A DNA stretch of 64,000 nucleotides from Azoarcus sp. L1K30 (GTDB lineage: Bacteria > Pseudomonadota > Gammaproteobacteria > Burkholderiales > Rhodocyclaceae): NCBI RefSeq assembly GCF_018122735.1, contig NZ_JAGRRD010000001.1:621828-685827 (forward strand), given 5' to 3'. How positions within the stretch are numbered: position 1 is the first letter of the stretch; every line of letters begins with the position of its first letter. A model generated the notes under the pieces. It was given only the letters and a program-made list of their open reading frames with translations. It ran no database searches and was not told the origin of the DNA. Below, piece by piece: positions 1-8,995 of the stretch. The translations under genes were made by a program, and so were the position numbers.

Positions 1-2
1 AG

Positions 3-887
3 GCGGCCACCCTCAACACCGTCACCGCAGCCGCGGCGCTGGGCAGCGACGTGCACGTGCTGGTGGCCGGCAGCGGCTGCGGTGCGGCGGCCGAGGCTGC
101 GGCGAAGATCGCCGGGGTGGCGAAGGTGCGGGTGGCCGATGCCGCCCACCTCGAGGCGCAGACCGCCGAGAACGTAGCCGAACTGGTGAAGCGGCTGGCT
201 GCGGACTACAGCCACATCCTGGTGCCGGCCACCAGCGCGGGCAAGAACATGCTGCCGCGCGTGGCCGCGCAGCTCGATGTGGCGCAGATCAGCGACATCG
301 TCGCCATTGAAGATGCCGACACCTTCGTGCGTCCGATCTACGCCGGCAACGCGCTGGCCACGGTGAAGAGCGCCGACCCGATCAAGCTCATCACCGTGCG
401 CACCACCGCGTTTGAAGCGGCGGGCGAGGGCGGCAGTGCCGCGATCGAAGCGCTCGCCGCACCGGCCGACCTCGGGCTGGCCGCGCTGGTGAGCCGCGAG
501 ATCGTCAAGAGCGCACGGCCCGAACTGGGTGCAGCCAAGATCATCGTCTCGGGCGGTCGCGGCGTGGGCAGCGGCGAGAACTACCACGCCATGCTCGAAC
601 CGCTGGCCGACAAGCTCGGCGCCGCGCTCGGTGCCAGCCGTGCGGCGGTCGATGCCGGCTACGTGCCCAACGACTACCAGGTCGGGCAGACGGGCAAGAT
701 CGTCGCCCCGCAGCTCTACATCGCGGTGGGCATCTCGGGGGCGATCCAGCACCTGGCGGGGATGAAGGACTCCAAGGTGATCGTGGCGATCAACAAGGAC
801 CCGGAAGCGCCGATCTTCCAGGTTGCCGACTACGGGCTGGTGGGCGATCTGTTCAGTGTCATTCCAGAACTGACAGGCGCACTGTAG
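3..887 (+). CDS. etfA: Electron transfer flavoprotein alpha subunit, 5' end outside the window
   Basis: This is the C-terminal 294 residues of the EtfA subunit. EtfA binds FAD in the EtfAB heterodimer and passes electrons from acyl-CoA and other dehydrogenases to ETF:ubiquinone oxidoreductase. The frame is open from base 3, before the first GTG, and the visible sequence starts in the middle of the N-terminal ETF domain, so the true start lies upstream. The FAD-domain signature is present: SGGRGVG, then [36 protein letters not shown] and [12 protein letters not shown], ending [13 protein letters not shown] as the family does. An etfB gene is expected just upstream. Family identity is near certain. 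Confidence 0.95.
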   Translation, partial: AATLNTVTAAAALGSDVHVLVAGSGCGAAAEAAAKIAGVAKVRVADAAHLEAQTAENVAELVKRLAADYSHILVPATSAGKNMLPRVAAQLDVAQISDIVAIEDADTFVRPIYAGNALATVKSADPIKLITVRTTAFEAAGEGGSAAIEALAAPADLGLAALVSREIVKSARPELGAAKIIVSGGRGVGSGENYHAMLEPLADKLGAALGASRAAVDAGYVPNDYQVGQTGKIVAPQLYIAVGISGAIQHLAGMKDSKVIVAINKDPEAPIFQVADYGLVGDLFSVIPELTGAL

Positions 888-1239
888 GAAAGGGTACCGC
901 GGGCGTCTCGTCGTTACGCCGATGGGTTGCCCGCTGAAAATCCGATGCCCGACTCGCCGGTAAACCGCACCGTCGCTCGGGTGGAGGCAACCCGTCGAAG
1001 CAAGTGACATACCGCGTTGAAAGCGGATGAAACGCCGACCGGCTGACAGTTGTTTCGGCGCGCAGCCGCGATGCTGCTCGATCAGCAGGGCGTCATACTG
1101 CCGTTGGCAACCCGTCGTTTGTCCAGCGCGATCGACCTATTCGGCGTCATGCAGGATTCCAGTGGCTGGCGCCGCGTCTTCGATCGCATTCACAATGGTG
1201 GAATTCCGGTCGTTGCTGCGATGCGGCCACGGTGATCGG

Positions 1240-1332
1240 TGGCTGAAGGATTTCGACAAGGCCGGGTTCAAGCCGGAAGTGCAGCCCCTGATCCTGAAGG
1301 AAAACGCCAGGCGCCTGCTCGGCCTGGTTTGA
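1240..1332 (+). pseudogene. Remnant of an amidohydrolase C-terminus
   Basis: The last 30 codons of an open frame read WLKDFDKAGFKPEVQPLI followed by LKENARRLLGLV and a stop. This is the usual ending of TIM-barrel amidohydrolases of the ACMSD/gamma-resorcylate decarboxylase type (…NARRLLGL). The upstream part of the frame shows nothing of that family, so the rest of the gene is gone or scrambled. The surrounding 541-bp gap between etfA and the marR gene (888-1428) holds nothing else I can support. A chance match is possible because the segment is short. Confidence 0.4.
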
Positions 1333-1428
1333 GCGTCGGGACGCCTGCGCGCGAAATGTCGCAAGCGTTTCGCGCGTGTCGCGCAGGCAGGTCCGACCGC
1401 CGTCATTGCTGGCATAATCGTACACGCC

Positions 1429-1947
1429 ATGTGTCCTGCAAGATCGAAATTTCCCGCACCGAAAACGCTTTCGAGGAGGCCTCGGGATTCCGGCGACCGA
1501 ACCTCGGATACGATCGATCACGCCGCACTTGAACACCTTCTGGGCTTTGCCATTGCGCGGGCGGATGTGCACATTCGGGCGGCATTTCAGGCCAGCATTG
1601 GCGATCCGTTTCAGCTCAGGCCGGCCGAGTTTTCACTGCTGATGCTGTTGCTGACCAACAAGGCGGCCACCCAGGCCCGGCTGTCCGAGGCACTTGCGAT
1701 GTCCGCTCCGAACCTCACCACGCTCGTTGACCGTCTCGTCGTTCGCGGACTGGTGGAGCGCGTGCGCAGCGAACAGGATCGCCGTGCGCAACAGCTGTGT
1801 CTCACGACGGCGGGGCTCGACCTCGCCAGTCGCGCCCATGCCTTGTCGACGACGATGGAAGATGCGTCGCTGAGCGGACTGTGCCCGGCCGAGCGCGCGA
1901 TGCTGCTTGAACTGCTGCACCGGGTGGGGACGCCCCGCCCGGTTTGA
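1429..1947 (+). CDS. MarR-family transcriptional regulator
   Basis: A 172-residue winged-helix regulator. The centre shows the MarR fold: FSLLMLLLTNKAATQARLSE, then the recognition helix region AMSAPNLTTLVDRLVVRGLV, and the wing ERVRSEQDRRAQQLCLTTAG with the conserved D-R pair. The first 30 residues are rich in Arg and Pro and unlike the family, so the real start may be a later codon; no clear Shine-Dalgarno sequence precedes 1429. It is convergent with vanB, and nothing shows which promoter it controls. MarR proteins often sense aromatic acids, so a link to the neighbouring van operon is possible but is inference only. Confidence 0.85.
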   Translation: MCPARSKFPAPKTLSRRPRDSGDRTSDTIDHAALEHLLGFAIARADVHIRAAFQASIGDPFQLRPAEFSLLMLLLTNKAATQARLSEALAMSAPNLTTLVDRLVVRGLVERVRSEQDRRAQQLCLTTAGLDLASRAHALSTTMEDASLSGLCPAERAMLLELLHRVGTPRPV

Positions 1948-1960
1948 GGCGGCAACGGGC

Positions 1961-1983
1961 GGGGCAGGGGGCAACTCTGCCCC
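1961..1983. terminator. GC hairpin between convergent marR and vanB
   Basis: GGGGCAG and CTGCCCC form a perfect 7-bp stem around a 9-nt loop in the 91-bp gap between the two convergent genes. No T-run follows on either strand, so it is only a candidate bidirectional terminator. Confidence 0.3.
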
Positions 1984-2038
1984 TTCGGAGCCCGCGCCCG
2001 GTTGCGGGGGCGGCACCCGGCAACAGGCGCAACAGGCC

Positions 2039-3004
2039 TTACATATCGAGTACCAGCAGTGGTGACCTGGCCCGCGAACAACAGGGCAGAAACTGATCAT
2101 TGGCTGCCTGTTCCTCCGGCGTCAGATAGGCATCACGGTGCTCGGGCTCGCCGGCGAGTACGCGGGTGAGGCAGGTTCCGCACACGCCCTGTTCGCACGA
2201 AGTCGGCACATCGACGCCCGCCGCGGCGAGTGCAGCGGTGACGGTCTGCCCGGCACCGACCGCGATCGTACGGCCAGAGCTCGCCAGTCGCACTTCGAAG
2301 GCTGTGTCGGTCGCCGACGTCTGCACTTCGGCCGCGAAGAATTCGTAGTGCAGCTGATGCTCGGGCCAGCCCTGCGCGCGCGCCGACGCCAGGACCGCAT
2401 CCATGAAGCCTTTGGGGCCGCACACGTACAGATGCACGCCGGGTTGAGGGCCAGCCAGCGTTGCGGCGAGGTCGAAGCGCTGGTCGGACGGGCCGTCATC
2501 GAAATGAAGGTGGACCCTTGGTGCGAAAGCCGACAGCCGGATCCGGTTCAGGAACGCCGTGCGCTCGGGCGCACGGGTGCAATAGTGCATGTCGAATTCG
2601 GCGCCGCTCAGTGCCAGTCGCTCGGCCATGCACAGGATCGGGGTCACGCCGATGCCGCCGGCAAGCAGCAGACTGCGGCGGGCCTCGTGCACCAGCGGGA
2701 AATGATTCTTGGGTGCGCTGATCTGCAGCACGTCGCCTTCATGGACGCGGTCATGCATGGCCGTGGAGCCACCGCGGGAGGCGGGGTCGCGAAGCACGGC
2801 GATCAGGTAGCGATGGCATTCGCCGGGATCATTGCACAGCGAATACTGACGGACGATGCCATTGGGCAGATGGACGTCGATGTGGGCGCCGGCCGAGAAC
2901 GATGGCAGCGGGGCGCCACCGGCATCGACCAGTTCGAAGCTCAGGATGTCTGTGGCCTCCGTGACCTTGCGGGCAATGCGGACGCTCAGGGTGGGGGAAT
3001 TCAT
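2039..3004 (-). CDS. vanB: Vanillate O-demethylase reductase component
   Basis: A 321-residue phthalate-dioxygenase-reductase-type protein that takes electrons from NADH through FMN and a plant-type [2Fe-2S] centre to the oxygenase VanA. Domain order: FMN-binding barrel (about 1-100, RQYSLCNDP), NAD-binding domain (about 105-225, LLLAGGIGVTPILCMAERL and YVCGPKGFMDAVL), then a C-terminal ferredoxin domain with C270, C275, C278 and C308 as cluster ligands. Its start follows vanA by 71 bp, and a GGAG sits 8 bases before the ATG. Length and architecture are normal for VanB. Confidence 0.93.
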   Translation of the reverse strand: MNSPTLSVRIARKVTEATDILSFELVDAGGAPLPSFSAGAHIDVHLPNGIVRQYSLCNDPGECHRYLIAVLRDPASRGGSTAMHDRVHEGDVLQISAPKNHFPLVHEARRSLLLAGGIGVTPILCMAERLALSGAEFDMHYCTRAPERTAFLNRIRLSAFAPRVHLHFDDGPSDQRFDLAATLAGPQPGVHLYVCGPKGFMDAVLASARAQGWPEHQLHYEFFAAEVQTSATDTAFEVRLASSGRTIAVGAGQTVTAALAAAGVDVPTSCEQGVCGTCLTRVLAGEPEHRDAYLTPEEQAANDQFLPCCSRARSPLLVLDM

Positions 3005-3075
3005 TGTTCAACTCCGGGGGGCGCCCGACGGCGAATGATCGCCGCCGGGGAAGCTGCGATGGGTGCGGTAGTGGT

Positions 3076-4131
3076 TCAGTTTGCTGCGAGCGCCACGGAG
3101 GTGCCCTGTTCCGCAGCAATCAGCCTGTCGATGACGCGGCGGGCCTGAACGCCACCGGTATCGATGTTGAGCTTGAGCAGGCTGCGTCCGGGCCATTGCA
3201 GGAGGTTCTTCTGCTGGCGTTCGAGCATCTCCAGATCCTCGGCGAAGATCTTGCCCTGGCCTTCGCGAATGCTCGCGGTCAGCGCCTCGTCTTCGGGCTT
3301 GAAGTTGCGTGCCATGCCCCAGAAGTACCAGATCGAGGTCGTCGTTTCTGGCGTGATGAAGTCGACTACCGTGCTCGACGCTTTTGCTTCGCGGGGTGCG
3401 TCATACCCGCCGCGACCCGCCAGCGCGACGCCAACCTCGATGATCACGTGCGAAGGCGGGGTGAAACGGCAGATCTGCCAGCGGTCGACGGGCTGGTCTT
3501 CGGGCAGGCCATTGGCGCGCAGGGCCATCTTCCAGAACGGCGGTGCTTCGATGCCATCCATGAAACGGCTGGTAATGACGGTGTCGCCTTCGGTCCGGGT
3601 GGTGCACGGTGTCTCGTCGATCTCCTTCTGGCCGATGCTGGTCGAGTGCACATAGGTCTCGTGGGTGAGATCCATCAGGTTGTCGATCATCAGGCGGTAG
3701 TCGCAGGCGATATGGTAAAGCCCGCCGCCGTATGCCCATTCCGGATTGTTCGCCCACTGCAGTTCGGGGATCAAGCTTGAGTCGGCGAGTGCCGGATCGC
3801 CCGGCCACACCCAGATGAAGCCATGACGCTCGACCACCGGATAGGTGCGGATGGCGGGGAAGCCCCGTACGCGCTGCCCGGGCATGTGCACGGTCTTGCC
3901 GTCACAGCCCATCTCGAGGCCATGGTAGCCACAGACGAGTTTGCCCTTGTCGACATAGCCGAGCGACAGCGGCGCGCCGCGATGCGGACACCAGTCCTCG
4001 ACTGCTGCGACGCGGCCTTCGGGACCACGGTAGAACGCGATCGGCTCACCACAGATGCGGCGGCCAAGCGGCTTGTCGGCAATTTCGTCGGGCGTGCAGG
4101 CCACGTACCAGGTGTCTACGGGAAAGGTCAT
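3076..4131 (-). CDS. vanA: Vanillate O-demethylase oxygenase component
   Basis: Rieske non-haem iron monooxygenase (351 residues) that O-demethylates vanillate to protocatechuate and formaldehyde with electrons from VanB. The Rieske ligands are C48-P-H50 and C67-G-Y-H70. The mononuclear iron motif is D154…H157…H162 (NLMDLTHETYVH). Large blocks, such as WYVACTPDEIADKPLG, YGGGLYHIACDYRLMIDN and IGQKEIDE, are those of Pseudomonas VanA as I recall that sequence, which makes vanillate (or a close methoxybenzoate) the likely substrate. The frame is open further upstream, but ATG 4131 is chosen because GGAGGA precedes it by 7 bases and the protein then starts as VanA does (MTFPVDTWYVAC). Confidence 0.95.
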   Translation of the reverse strand: MTFPVDTWYVACTPDEIADKPLGRRICGEPIAFYRGPEGRVAAVEDWCPHRGAPLSLGYVDKGKLVCGYHGLEMGCDGKTVHMPGQRVRGFPAIRTYPVVERHGFIWVWPGDPALADSSLIPELQWANNPEWAYGGGLYHIACDYRLMIDNLMDLTHETYVHSTSIGQKEIDETPCTTRTEGDTVITSRFMDGIEAPPFWKMALRANGLPEDQPVDRWQICRFTPPSHVIIEVGVALAGRGGYDAPREAKASSTVVDFITPETTTSIWYFWGMARNFKPEDEALTASIREGQGKIFAEDLEMLERQQKNLLQWPGRSLLKLNIDTGGVQARRVIDRLIAAEQGTSVALAAN

Positions 4132-4165
4132 GTCGTGTTCCTCCATGGATGAACGTGTCTTGTCT

Positions 4166-5185
4166 TCACTGCTTCGAATAGCGTGCGACGAGGGCTGCGG
4201 CTGCGTCGTAATGGCGCTGTCCATCGGGCACCTCGTGGATCCACTGCTCGGTGACGACCCGGGTGGCCGCATCCCATTTCTTCATTTCGTCGGGGCTGAT
4301 GGCGTACACGGCATTGCCGCGCGCGACGGTCATCTCGCGCGCGGCCACGTCCGCAGGGGCGAACTGCGCCGAGATCCAGGCCGAGGTATCACGACCGCTG
4401 TTGTCGTCGATGACCTTTTTCAGGTCGGGCGGCAGACTGTCGTACTTCTTCCTGTTCATCACGAAGATCATGGTCGACGCGAGCATCGTACGTTCGCCCG
4501 CAGCTTCGGCATGGAAGCGGGTCAGTTCGTGGGTCTTGGTCGGGGGCACCACCTCCCACGGCACCAGGGCGCCACCGATGACGCCCTTGGACAGCGCCTC
4601 CGGCATCTGCGGCACCGGCATGCCTACCGGTGTCACGCCGAGCGCGGCAAGCATCTTGTTGCCCAGGCGCGAGGGGGCGCGCACCTTGAGCCCCTTGAGA
4701 TCGTCCAGGGTGTGAACTTCCTTGTCGCGAAAGTGAAAGACGTAAGGTCCGGTCACCCAGGTGGCGATGGGCTTGACGTCGGCGAACTCGCTCGTCGCGT
4801 CCTGCGAAACAAAATCCCACAATGCACGCGACGAGGCTTCGCGATCCGTGGTGAAGAAGGGCAGTTCGAACACTTCCGACACCGGGAAGCGGCCCGGCGT
4901 CCACCCCGGCAAGGTCCACGTGATGTCGGAGATGCCGTCACGCGCCTGCTGCAGCAGTTGGGCGGGCGCGCCGCCCAGCGACATTGCCGGATAGATCTGG
5001 CAGGTCATCCGCTTGTTCGATTCCGCCTCGATGCGCTCGCACCAGGGAACGATGAAGCGTGTATGGGCGGCCGAGACCGGCGGCAGGGAATGCGCGAGTT
5101 TGAGTACGATCGGTTCCGGCTGGGCAAGAGCCGATGTGGCGCTCAGGGCGATGGCGGCCAGGGCCGCACTCCGGGTCAGCTGCAT
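4166..5185 (-). CDS. TRAP-type substrate-binding protein (DctP family)
   Basis: A 339-residue periplasmic solute receptor. The signal peptide is clear (MQLTRSAALAAIALSATSALA), and the mature part shows the DctP fold: LKLAHSLPPVSAAH near the N-terminus, LRDKEV-type hinge segments, KGLKVRAPSR with the conserved Arg that contacts a carboxylate, and WEVVPPTK. It sits inside the van operon, 34 bp upstream of vanA and 53 bp after vanR. No TRAP membrane subunits (DctQ/DctM) are nearby, so it is an orphan here. Vanillate or another aromatic acid is the likely ligand from context, but the ligand cannot be read from sequence. Confidence 0.9.
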   Translation of the reverse strand: MQLTRSAALAAIALSATSALAQPEPIVLKLAHSLPPVSAAHTRFIVPWCERIEAESNKRMTCQIYPAMSLGGAPAQLLQQARDGISDITWTLPGWTPGRFPVSEVFELPFFTTDREASSRALWDFVSQDATSEFADVKPIATWVTGPYVFHFRDKEVHTLDDLKGLKVRAPSRLGNKMLAALGVTPVGMPVPQMPEALSKGVIGGALVPWEVVPPTKTHELTRFHAEAAGERTMLASTMIFVMNRKKYDSLPPDLKKVIDDNSGRDTSAWISAQFAPADVAAREMTVARGNAVYAISPDEMKKWDAATRVVTEQWIHEVPDGQRHYDAAAALVARYSKQ

Positions 5186-5238
5186 GGTTGTCTCCTCTGT
5201 GAGGTTTTTCTGGTGGGGGAATGACTGCGATGAGGGGG

Positions 5239-5997
5239 TCAGCCGTCGTGTACGATCAGGCGGCCACCCGGAATGAGATCCACCACGCGCGGATTCGCCA
5301 ACGTGGCCTGCAGGTTGCGATGGGCGATGCGCGCATGCTCGCGCATCAAGGCTTCTGCGCGAGCGCCTTCACGCCGCGTGATGGCGTCGACAACCGCACG
5401 GTGCTGTGCGTTGGCAATCGACAGCGTCTGAAAGGCGTCCGGGGCGGCTGCCTGTACGCGCAAGAAGCCGTTTGGCGAGGCAAACGGCAGGGCATTGCCA
5501 CGCGCCACCTGACGCTGTACGACTTCACTTTCACACGATGCGGCCAGGACTTCATGAAAGCGCGAATTGGCCTCGACATAGGCAGCGAAGCGTGCCTCGT
5601 CCGGATCGCCTTGTTCAAGCAGGCGATCAATGGTGACGACGCAGGCCGTCAACGCCTCCAGGTTGGCTGCCGATGCGCCGCGCTCGGCAGCGAGACGGGC
5701 AGCGAGTCCCTCGAGCGTGCCGCGAACCTCGATTGCGTCACGAATTTCGTCGACCGAAAACGCGCGAACACGGAAGCCGCCTGAGCGGATCGGCTCGAGC
5801 AGGCCTTCTTCCTGCAATCGAATCAGGGCCGAACGAATCGGGGTGCGCGAGATACCGGTAAGTTCGGCGACCACCGGCTCCGAGATACGCTCGCCGGCAG
5901 GGAGTTCGCCATCGAGGATCATCTCGCGCAGCCGCAACTGCGCGCGGACCGTTTGTGATGCCGATACGTCGGCTGGATCGGACGGGAGTGAGCCCAT
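5239..5997 (-). CDS. vanR: GntR-family regulator of the van operon
   Basis: A 252-residue FadR/VanR-subfamily repressor. The N-terminal winged helix (about 15-80) shows LREMILDGELPAGERISEP and TGISRTPIRSALIRLQEEGL. The C-terminal FCD ligand domain carries the usual metal ligands: the D of DAIEVRGTLEGLAARLAA, the H of NSRFHEVLAA, and the later H residues in AQHRAVVDAI and MREHARIAH. It is the first gene of the unit vanR-dctP-vanA-vanB, so it probably controls its own transcription and is relieved by vanillate, as in known GntR-type VanR systems. Two GTATAC operator-like palindromes lie upstream. Confidence 0.88.
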   Translation of the reverse strand: MGSLPSDPADVSASQTVRAQLRLREMILDGELPAGERISEPVVAELTGISRTPIRSALIRLQEEGLLEPIRSGGFRVRAFSVDEIRDAIEVRGTLEGLAARLAAERGASAANLEALTACVVTIDRLLEQGDPDEARFAAYVEANSRFHEVLAASCESEVVQRQVARGNALPFASPNGFLRVQAAAPDAFQTLSIANAQHRAVVDAITRREGARAEALMREHARIAHRNLQATLANPRVVDLIPGGRLIVHDG

Positions 5998-6097
5998 GCG
6001 CGTTTCCTCCGGTATCGCCCTTTACGAGATCGTGCCCATGAATGTGGAACTTCCGCGGGCACTTCGGGTGGGGCGATGCCAAGTTGAGTTGATTGAA

Positions 6098-6125
6098 TGT
6101 ATACAACTATATCGAAGAGTGCCAA
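6098..6125 (-). promoter_or_regulatory. Candidate vanR promoter with overlapping operator O1
   Basis: Read on the minus strand, TTGGCA (6125-6120) and TATACA (6103-6098) are separated by 16 bp, a fair sigma-70 promoter for the van operon. The -10 hexamer lies within TGTATACA (6098-6105), a palindrome of the type bound by FadR/VanR GntR regulators. A repressor there would block RNA polymerase directly. Confidence 0.5.
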
Positions 6126-6159
6126 AAAATATAGTCAAATTCGGAAAAATGTCTTTGCG

Positions 6160-6169
6160 ATGTATACAT
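6160..6169. promoter_or_regulatory. Candidate VanR operator O2
   Basis: ATGTATACAT is a perfect 10-bp palindrome with the same TGTATACA core as O1. The two centres are 63 bp apart, six helical turns, which suits looping or cooperative binding. It lies between vanR and the divergent chemotaxis receptor and could influence both. Confidence 0.5.
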
Positions 6170-6322
6170 GTAGCTATTCTGTACCTGACGCATCCGCGCG
6201 CGAGCAGCGGATTGTGGAAAGGCACAAGGTGATGTTGCGAAGACTTCTCGTTAAAGTTCGGCTGCAAGCGGTCGTTGTCAGACTGCAGACAAAAAAACAG
6301 ATCGACCCGAGGAGAGCGAGAC

Positions 6323-8344
6323 ATGCATTTTCTTTTTGCCCCTGCTGTGCGCATGATGAACAGTCTGCGATTCGCGACACGCTTCATCATCATCGGTGCG
6401 GCCGGCGGTATTCTGGTGGCGGCGCTGATGGTCCAGTTTCTGCAGTCGGTTGGGGAGCGCCTCGAGAGCACCGACATTGAGGCGCAGGGCGTGCAGCATG
6501 TCGTGGCCCTGCGGGAAGTCAGCCAACTCCTCGATCAGCACCTGCTTGCGTCCTCGCTTTTCGCGCTGGGCGAGAATGCTTTCGGCAAGGAAGCCGAGAC
6601 ACTTCGCGCCAGTATCGGTGCCGCGCTGGCCACGGCGCGCAGCAATGCGCTCAAGGGGGCCGGCGCCGGTATGGAAGCCGCGTGGGACGGGCTCGACAAG
6701 GAGTGGGACGTGATCAATTCGGTGATCGGCGCCTCGTCCGCACCGGAGATCCGGGATGTGCACAAGCGTTTCGGTGACCGCCTCGCTGCGCAGGCGCGCT
6801 TGATCGCTGACCATGCCGGCTTGCCGCTCGATCCCGAGGTCGACACCAACTACCTGTACGACACGCTGGTCAATCGGCTGCCGCAACTGTTCAGTGCGTT
6901 CGCCCAGATCCGGCTCAAGGCAGCCAGCGTCGCCAGCGTCGAGATGATCGACGGTGCCGACATGGGGCGCATCGACGGCCTGATCGCGGACGCGCACAAC
7001 CAGTTGGACCGCATTCGCGAGAACACCGAGAAGATCGGCGGTGCCGCGCCCGCTTTCAAACCCGCGCTGGACAAGGGATTGGGCGATATCGACGCCAGTC
7101 TCGCACGGATGCGCAAGTTGATTGAGAACAAGCTGATCAACACCGCGAACATCAACGTCCCGGTGGCCGAGGTGCTGAAGCAGACTGACAGCAGCCGGGC
7201 GGCGGCAGCGGCGCTCGAGCGCGTCGTGGCCGATGCCTTGAAGGTGCAACTCGACTCACGATCGGCGGCGCTGTCCACGCAGCTCGCAATCAATCTTGGC
7301 CTCGTTGCACTGGGGCTGGCACTGGCGGGTTACCTGTCGATGGGGTCCTATCTCAGTCTGCAGCAGGGAACGGCCCAACTGCTCGAAGGGGGAAAGCGTC
7401 TTGCCGATGGTGAGCTGACCTATCGCATCGATGTCGGCAGCCGCGATGAGTTTGCCGATATCGCCGACAGTTTCAATCGCATGGCCGCAGCGTTTGCGGA
7501 GGTCATCCACACCCTCAAGTCGAGTGCCGAGGCGCTGGGCAAGGCAGCAGGGGCGATGAACGAGGCCACCCGCCAGGTCGCGTCGGGCTCGGCCGAACAG
7601 AGCCGGCTGACGCAGGAGACGGCGACCTCGGCAAATGCCATGTCGGAGAGCATCGGCCAGGTGGCGGGTAATGCGGACGAGGTGGATGGCATCGCCCGCG
7701 ATGGGCGCAACAAGACCGACGAGGGGTACAAGGGCCTGACCCGGCTTCAGGACGAGATCGCCATCGTGCGCGCAGCAGTGGAGCAGATCACCTCGTCGGT
7801 CTCCGAGTTCGTGCGCACCACGCTGGATATCCGCGGCATGACCGGGCAGGTGCGCGACATCGCCGAGCAGACCAACCTGCTGGCGCTCAATGCCGCGATC
7901 GAGGCCGCTCGTGCCGGCGAACAGGGCCGCGGCTTTGCGGTGGTGGCGGACGAGGTGCGCAAGCTGGCGGAAAAGTCTGCCAGTTCGGCGAGCGAGATCG
8001 ATCGTCTCACGCAGGCGATCAACTGCCGCTCCGACGATGTGGCCGGCGCCATCCGGCGCGGGCAGGAGTCCCTGTCGGCGAGCGAAGGCTTCCTGAAAAC
8101 GGTCTCGGGGCAACTCTCGTCCGCCAGCGACTCGGTGGCCAAGACTTCGGAGGGTGTGGATCTGATTACCGCGGCGATGCGAACGCAGGCCGAGGAGGTG
8201 CGCAGCATCAGCGACTATGTGGCACGTATCGCCGCCATGGCCGGGCAGAACGACGTTGCGGTTGCCAGCGCGGCGGGTGAGGCCGAGCGCCTGCAGCGCA
8301 TGTCGGGCGAACTGCGCAACCTGATTGCGCGCTTTCGGGTCTGA
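6323..8344 (+). CDS. Methyl-accepting chemotaxis protein
   Basis: A 673-residue transmembrane chemoreceptor. The first membrane helix is at about 20-42 ([20 protein letters not shown]). A long helical periplasmic domain of about 270 residues follows, then a second helix near 315-335 ([19 protein letters not shown]), a HAMP domain, and the cytoplasmic signalling domain with the hairpin tip [20 protein letters not shown] and [18 protein letters not shown]. The ligand domain is unassigned. ATG 6323 is preferred over an upstream in-frame codon because GAGGAGAG precedes it. It is divergent from vanR, so a role in taxis to aromatic acids is possible but unproven. No C-terminal NWETF-like CheR tether is visible. 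Confidence 0.93.
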   Translation: MHFLFAPAVRMMNSLRFATRFIIIGAAGGILVAALMVQFLQSVGERLESTDIEAQGVQHVVALREVSQLLDQHLLASSLFALGENAFGKEAETLRASIGAALATARSNALKGAGAGMEAAWDGLDKEWDVINSVIGASSAPEIRDVHKRFGDRLAAQARLIADHAGLPLDPEVDTNYLYDTLVNRLPQLFSAFAQIRLKAASVASVEMIDGADMGRIDGLIADAHNQLDRIRENTEKIGGAAPAFKPALDKGLGDIDASLARMRKLIENKLINTANINVPVAEVLKQTDSSRAAAAALERVVADALKVQLDSRSAALSTQLAINLGLVALGLALAGYLSMGSYLSLQQGTAQLLEGGKRLADGELTYRIDVGSRDEFADIADSFNRMAAAFAEVIHTLKSSAEALGKAAGAMNEATRQVASGSAEQSRLTQETATSANAMSESIGQVAGNADEVDGIARDGRNKTDEGYKGLTRLQDEIAIVRAAVEQITSSVSEFVRTTLDIRGMTGQVRDIAEQTNLLALNAAIEAARAGEQGRGFAVVADEVRKLAEKSASSASEIDRLTQAINCRSDDVAGAIRRGQESLSASEGFLKTVSGQLSSASDSVAKTSEGVDLITAAMRTQAEEVRSISDYVARIAAMAGQNDVAVASAAGEAERLQRMSGELRNLIARFRV

Positions 8345-8359
8345 ATCGGACGCTCACCG

Positions 8360-8995
8360 TCACGCCGGATGAATGGCCATTGCCAGATAATCGATGAAGA
8401 GGCTGTAGAGGACGATGGGCAGCGGCAGGCCGATGAGCAGGGCCACGCAGTAGTCGCGCAGGCGCACGCCTGACAGCGCCAGCGTGTAGTTGAGCGCCGG
8501 TGCGGTCTGGAACAGCGTGCGCAGCCAGAACTGGCTCCATACCGGACGGCGGTCGAGCTGTTGGAGCAGGCGGCGGGCAAGACGGTTGTCCAGATTGCGC
8601 AAGGCGTCGCCGCCGACGAGGCGGATCAGCAGGAAAATCACGATGCAGGAGATCACCGCGGCGACGTAGGTGACGGCCGCGCCCCCGATCTGGCCGAGGG
8701 CAAGCACGGCAGCAGCAAGAAAGATCCAGCCCGGGATCTGGATCAGGTTTCCCAGCGCGAACAACAGGATGAAGGTCGCGGTGCCGGTGATGAGGTGATG
8801 CTCGAACTGCGCGCGGATGAAGTCGAGCTCGAAATGTTGACGAATGCCGGTGAGCTGAACCACGAGCAGTATCGTTGCGATGAAGAGCAGCACCAGAACG
8901 AGTCGGGCATGGCGTCTGAACCATGCCAGCACGCGGTTCTCAGCCGAATGGGGCGCGCCCGGGTCGGGTCTCGTGATGCCGCGACTCGCGTTCAT
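8360..8995 (-). CDS. VTT-domain (TVP38/TMEM64, DedA-like) membrane protein
   Basis: A 211-residue integral membrane protein of the SNARE-associated/VTT superfamily. Membrane helices are visible at VLVLLFIATILLVVQL, FILLFALGNLIQIPGWIFLA (with the F/GN…IPG re-entrant motif), YVAAVISCIVIFLLIRLVGG, and in the C-terminal third. The SQFWLRTLFQTAPALNYTLA stretch matches the family's second re-entrant region. The start at 8995 overlaps the bufC stop as ATGA, so the two are translationally coupled and this is the fourth gene of the bufferin operon. DedA-like proteins handle lipids or ions; its job here is unknown. Confidence 0.82.
   Translation of the reverse strand: MNASRGITRPDPGAPHSAENRVLAWFRRHARLVLVLLFIATILLVVQLTGIRQHFELDFIRAQFEHHLITGTATFILLFALGNLIQIPGWIFLAAAVLALGQIGGAAVTYVAAVISCIVIFLLIRLVGGDALRNLDNRLARRLLQQLDRRPVWSQFWLRTLFQTAPALNYTLALSGVRLRDYCVALLIGLPLPIVLYSLFIDYLAMAIHPA

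Noticed and set aside
2138-3148. A 336-codon open frame on the plus strand opposite vanB
   Set aside because: It mirrors vanB in a GC-rich frame and has no protein similarity or ribosome site.
4055-5224. A 389-codon plus-strand frame opposite the TRAP receptor
   Set aside because: Shadow of the minus-strand gene; composition is His/Arg/Gly-rich as such shadows are.
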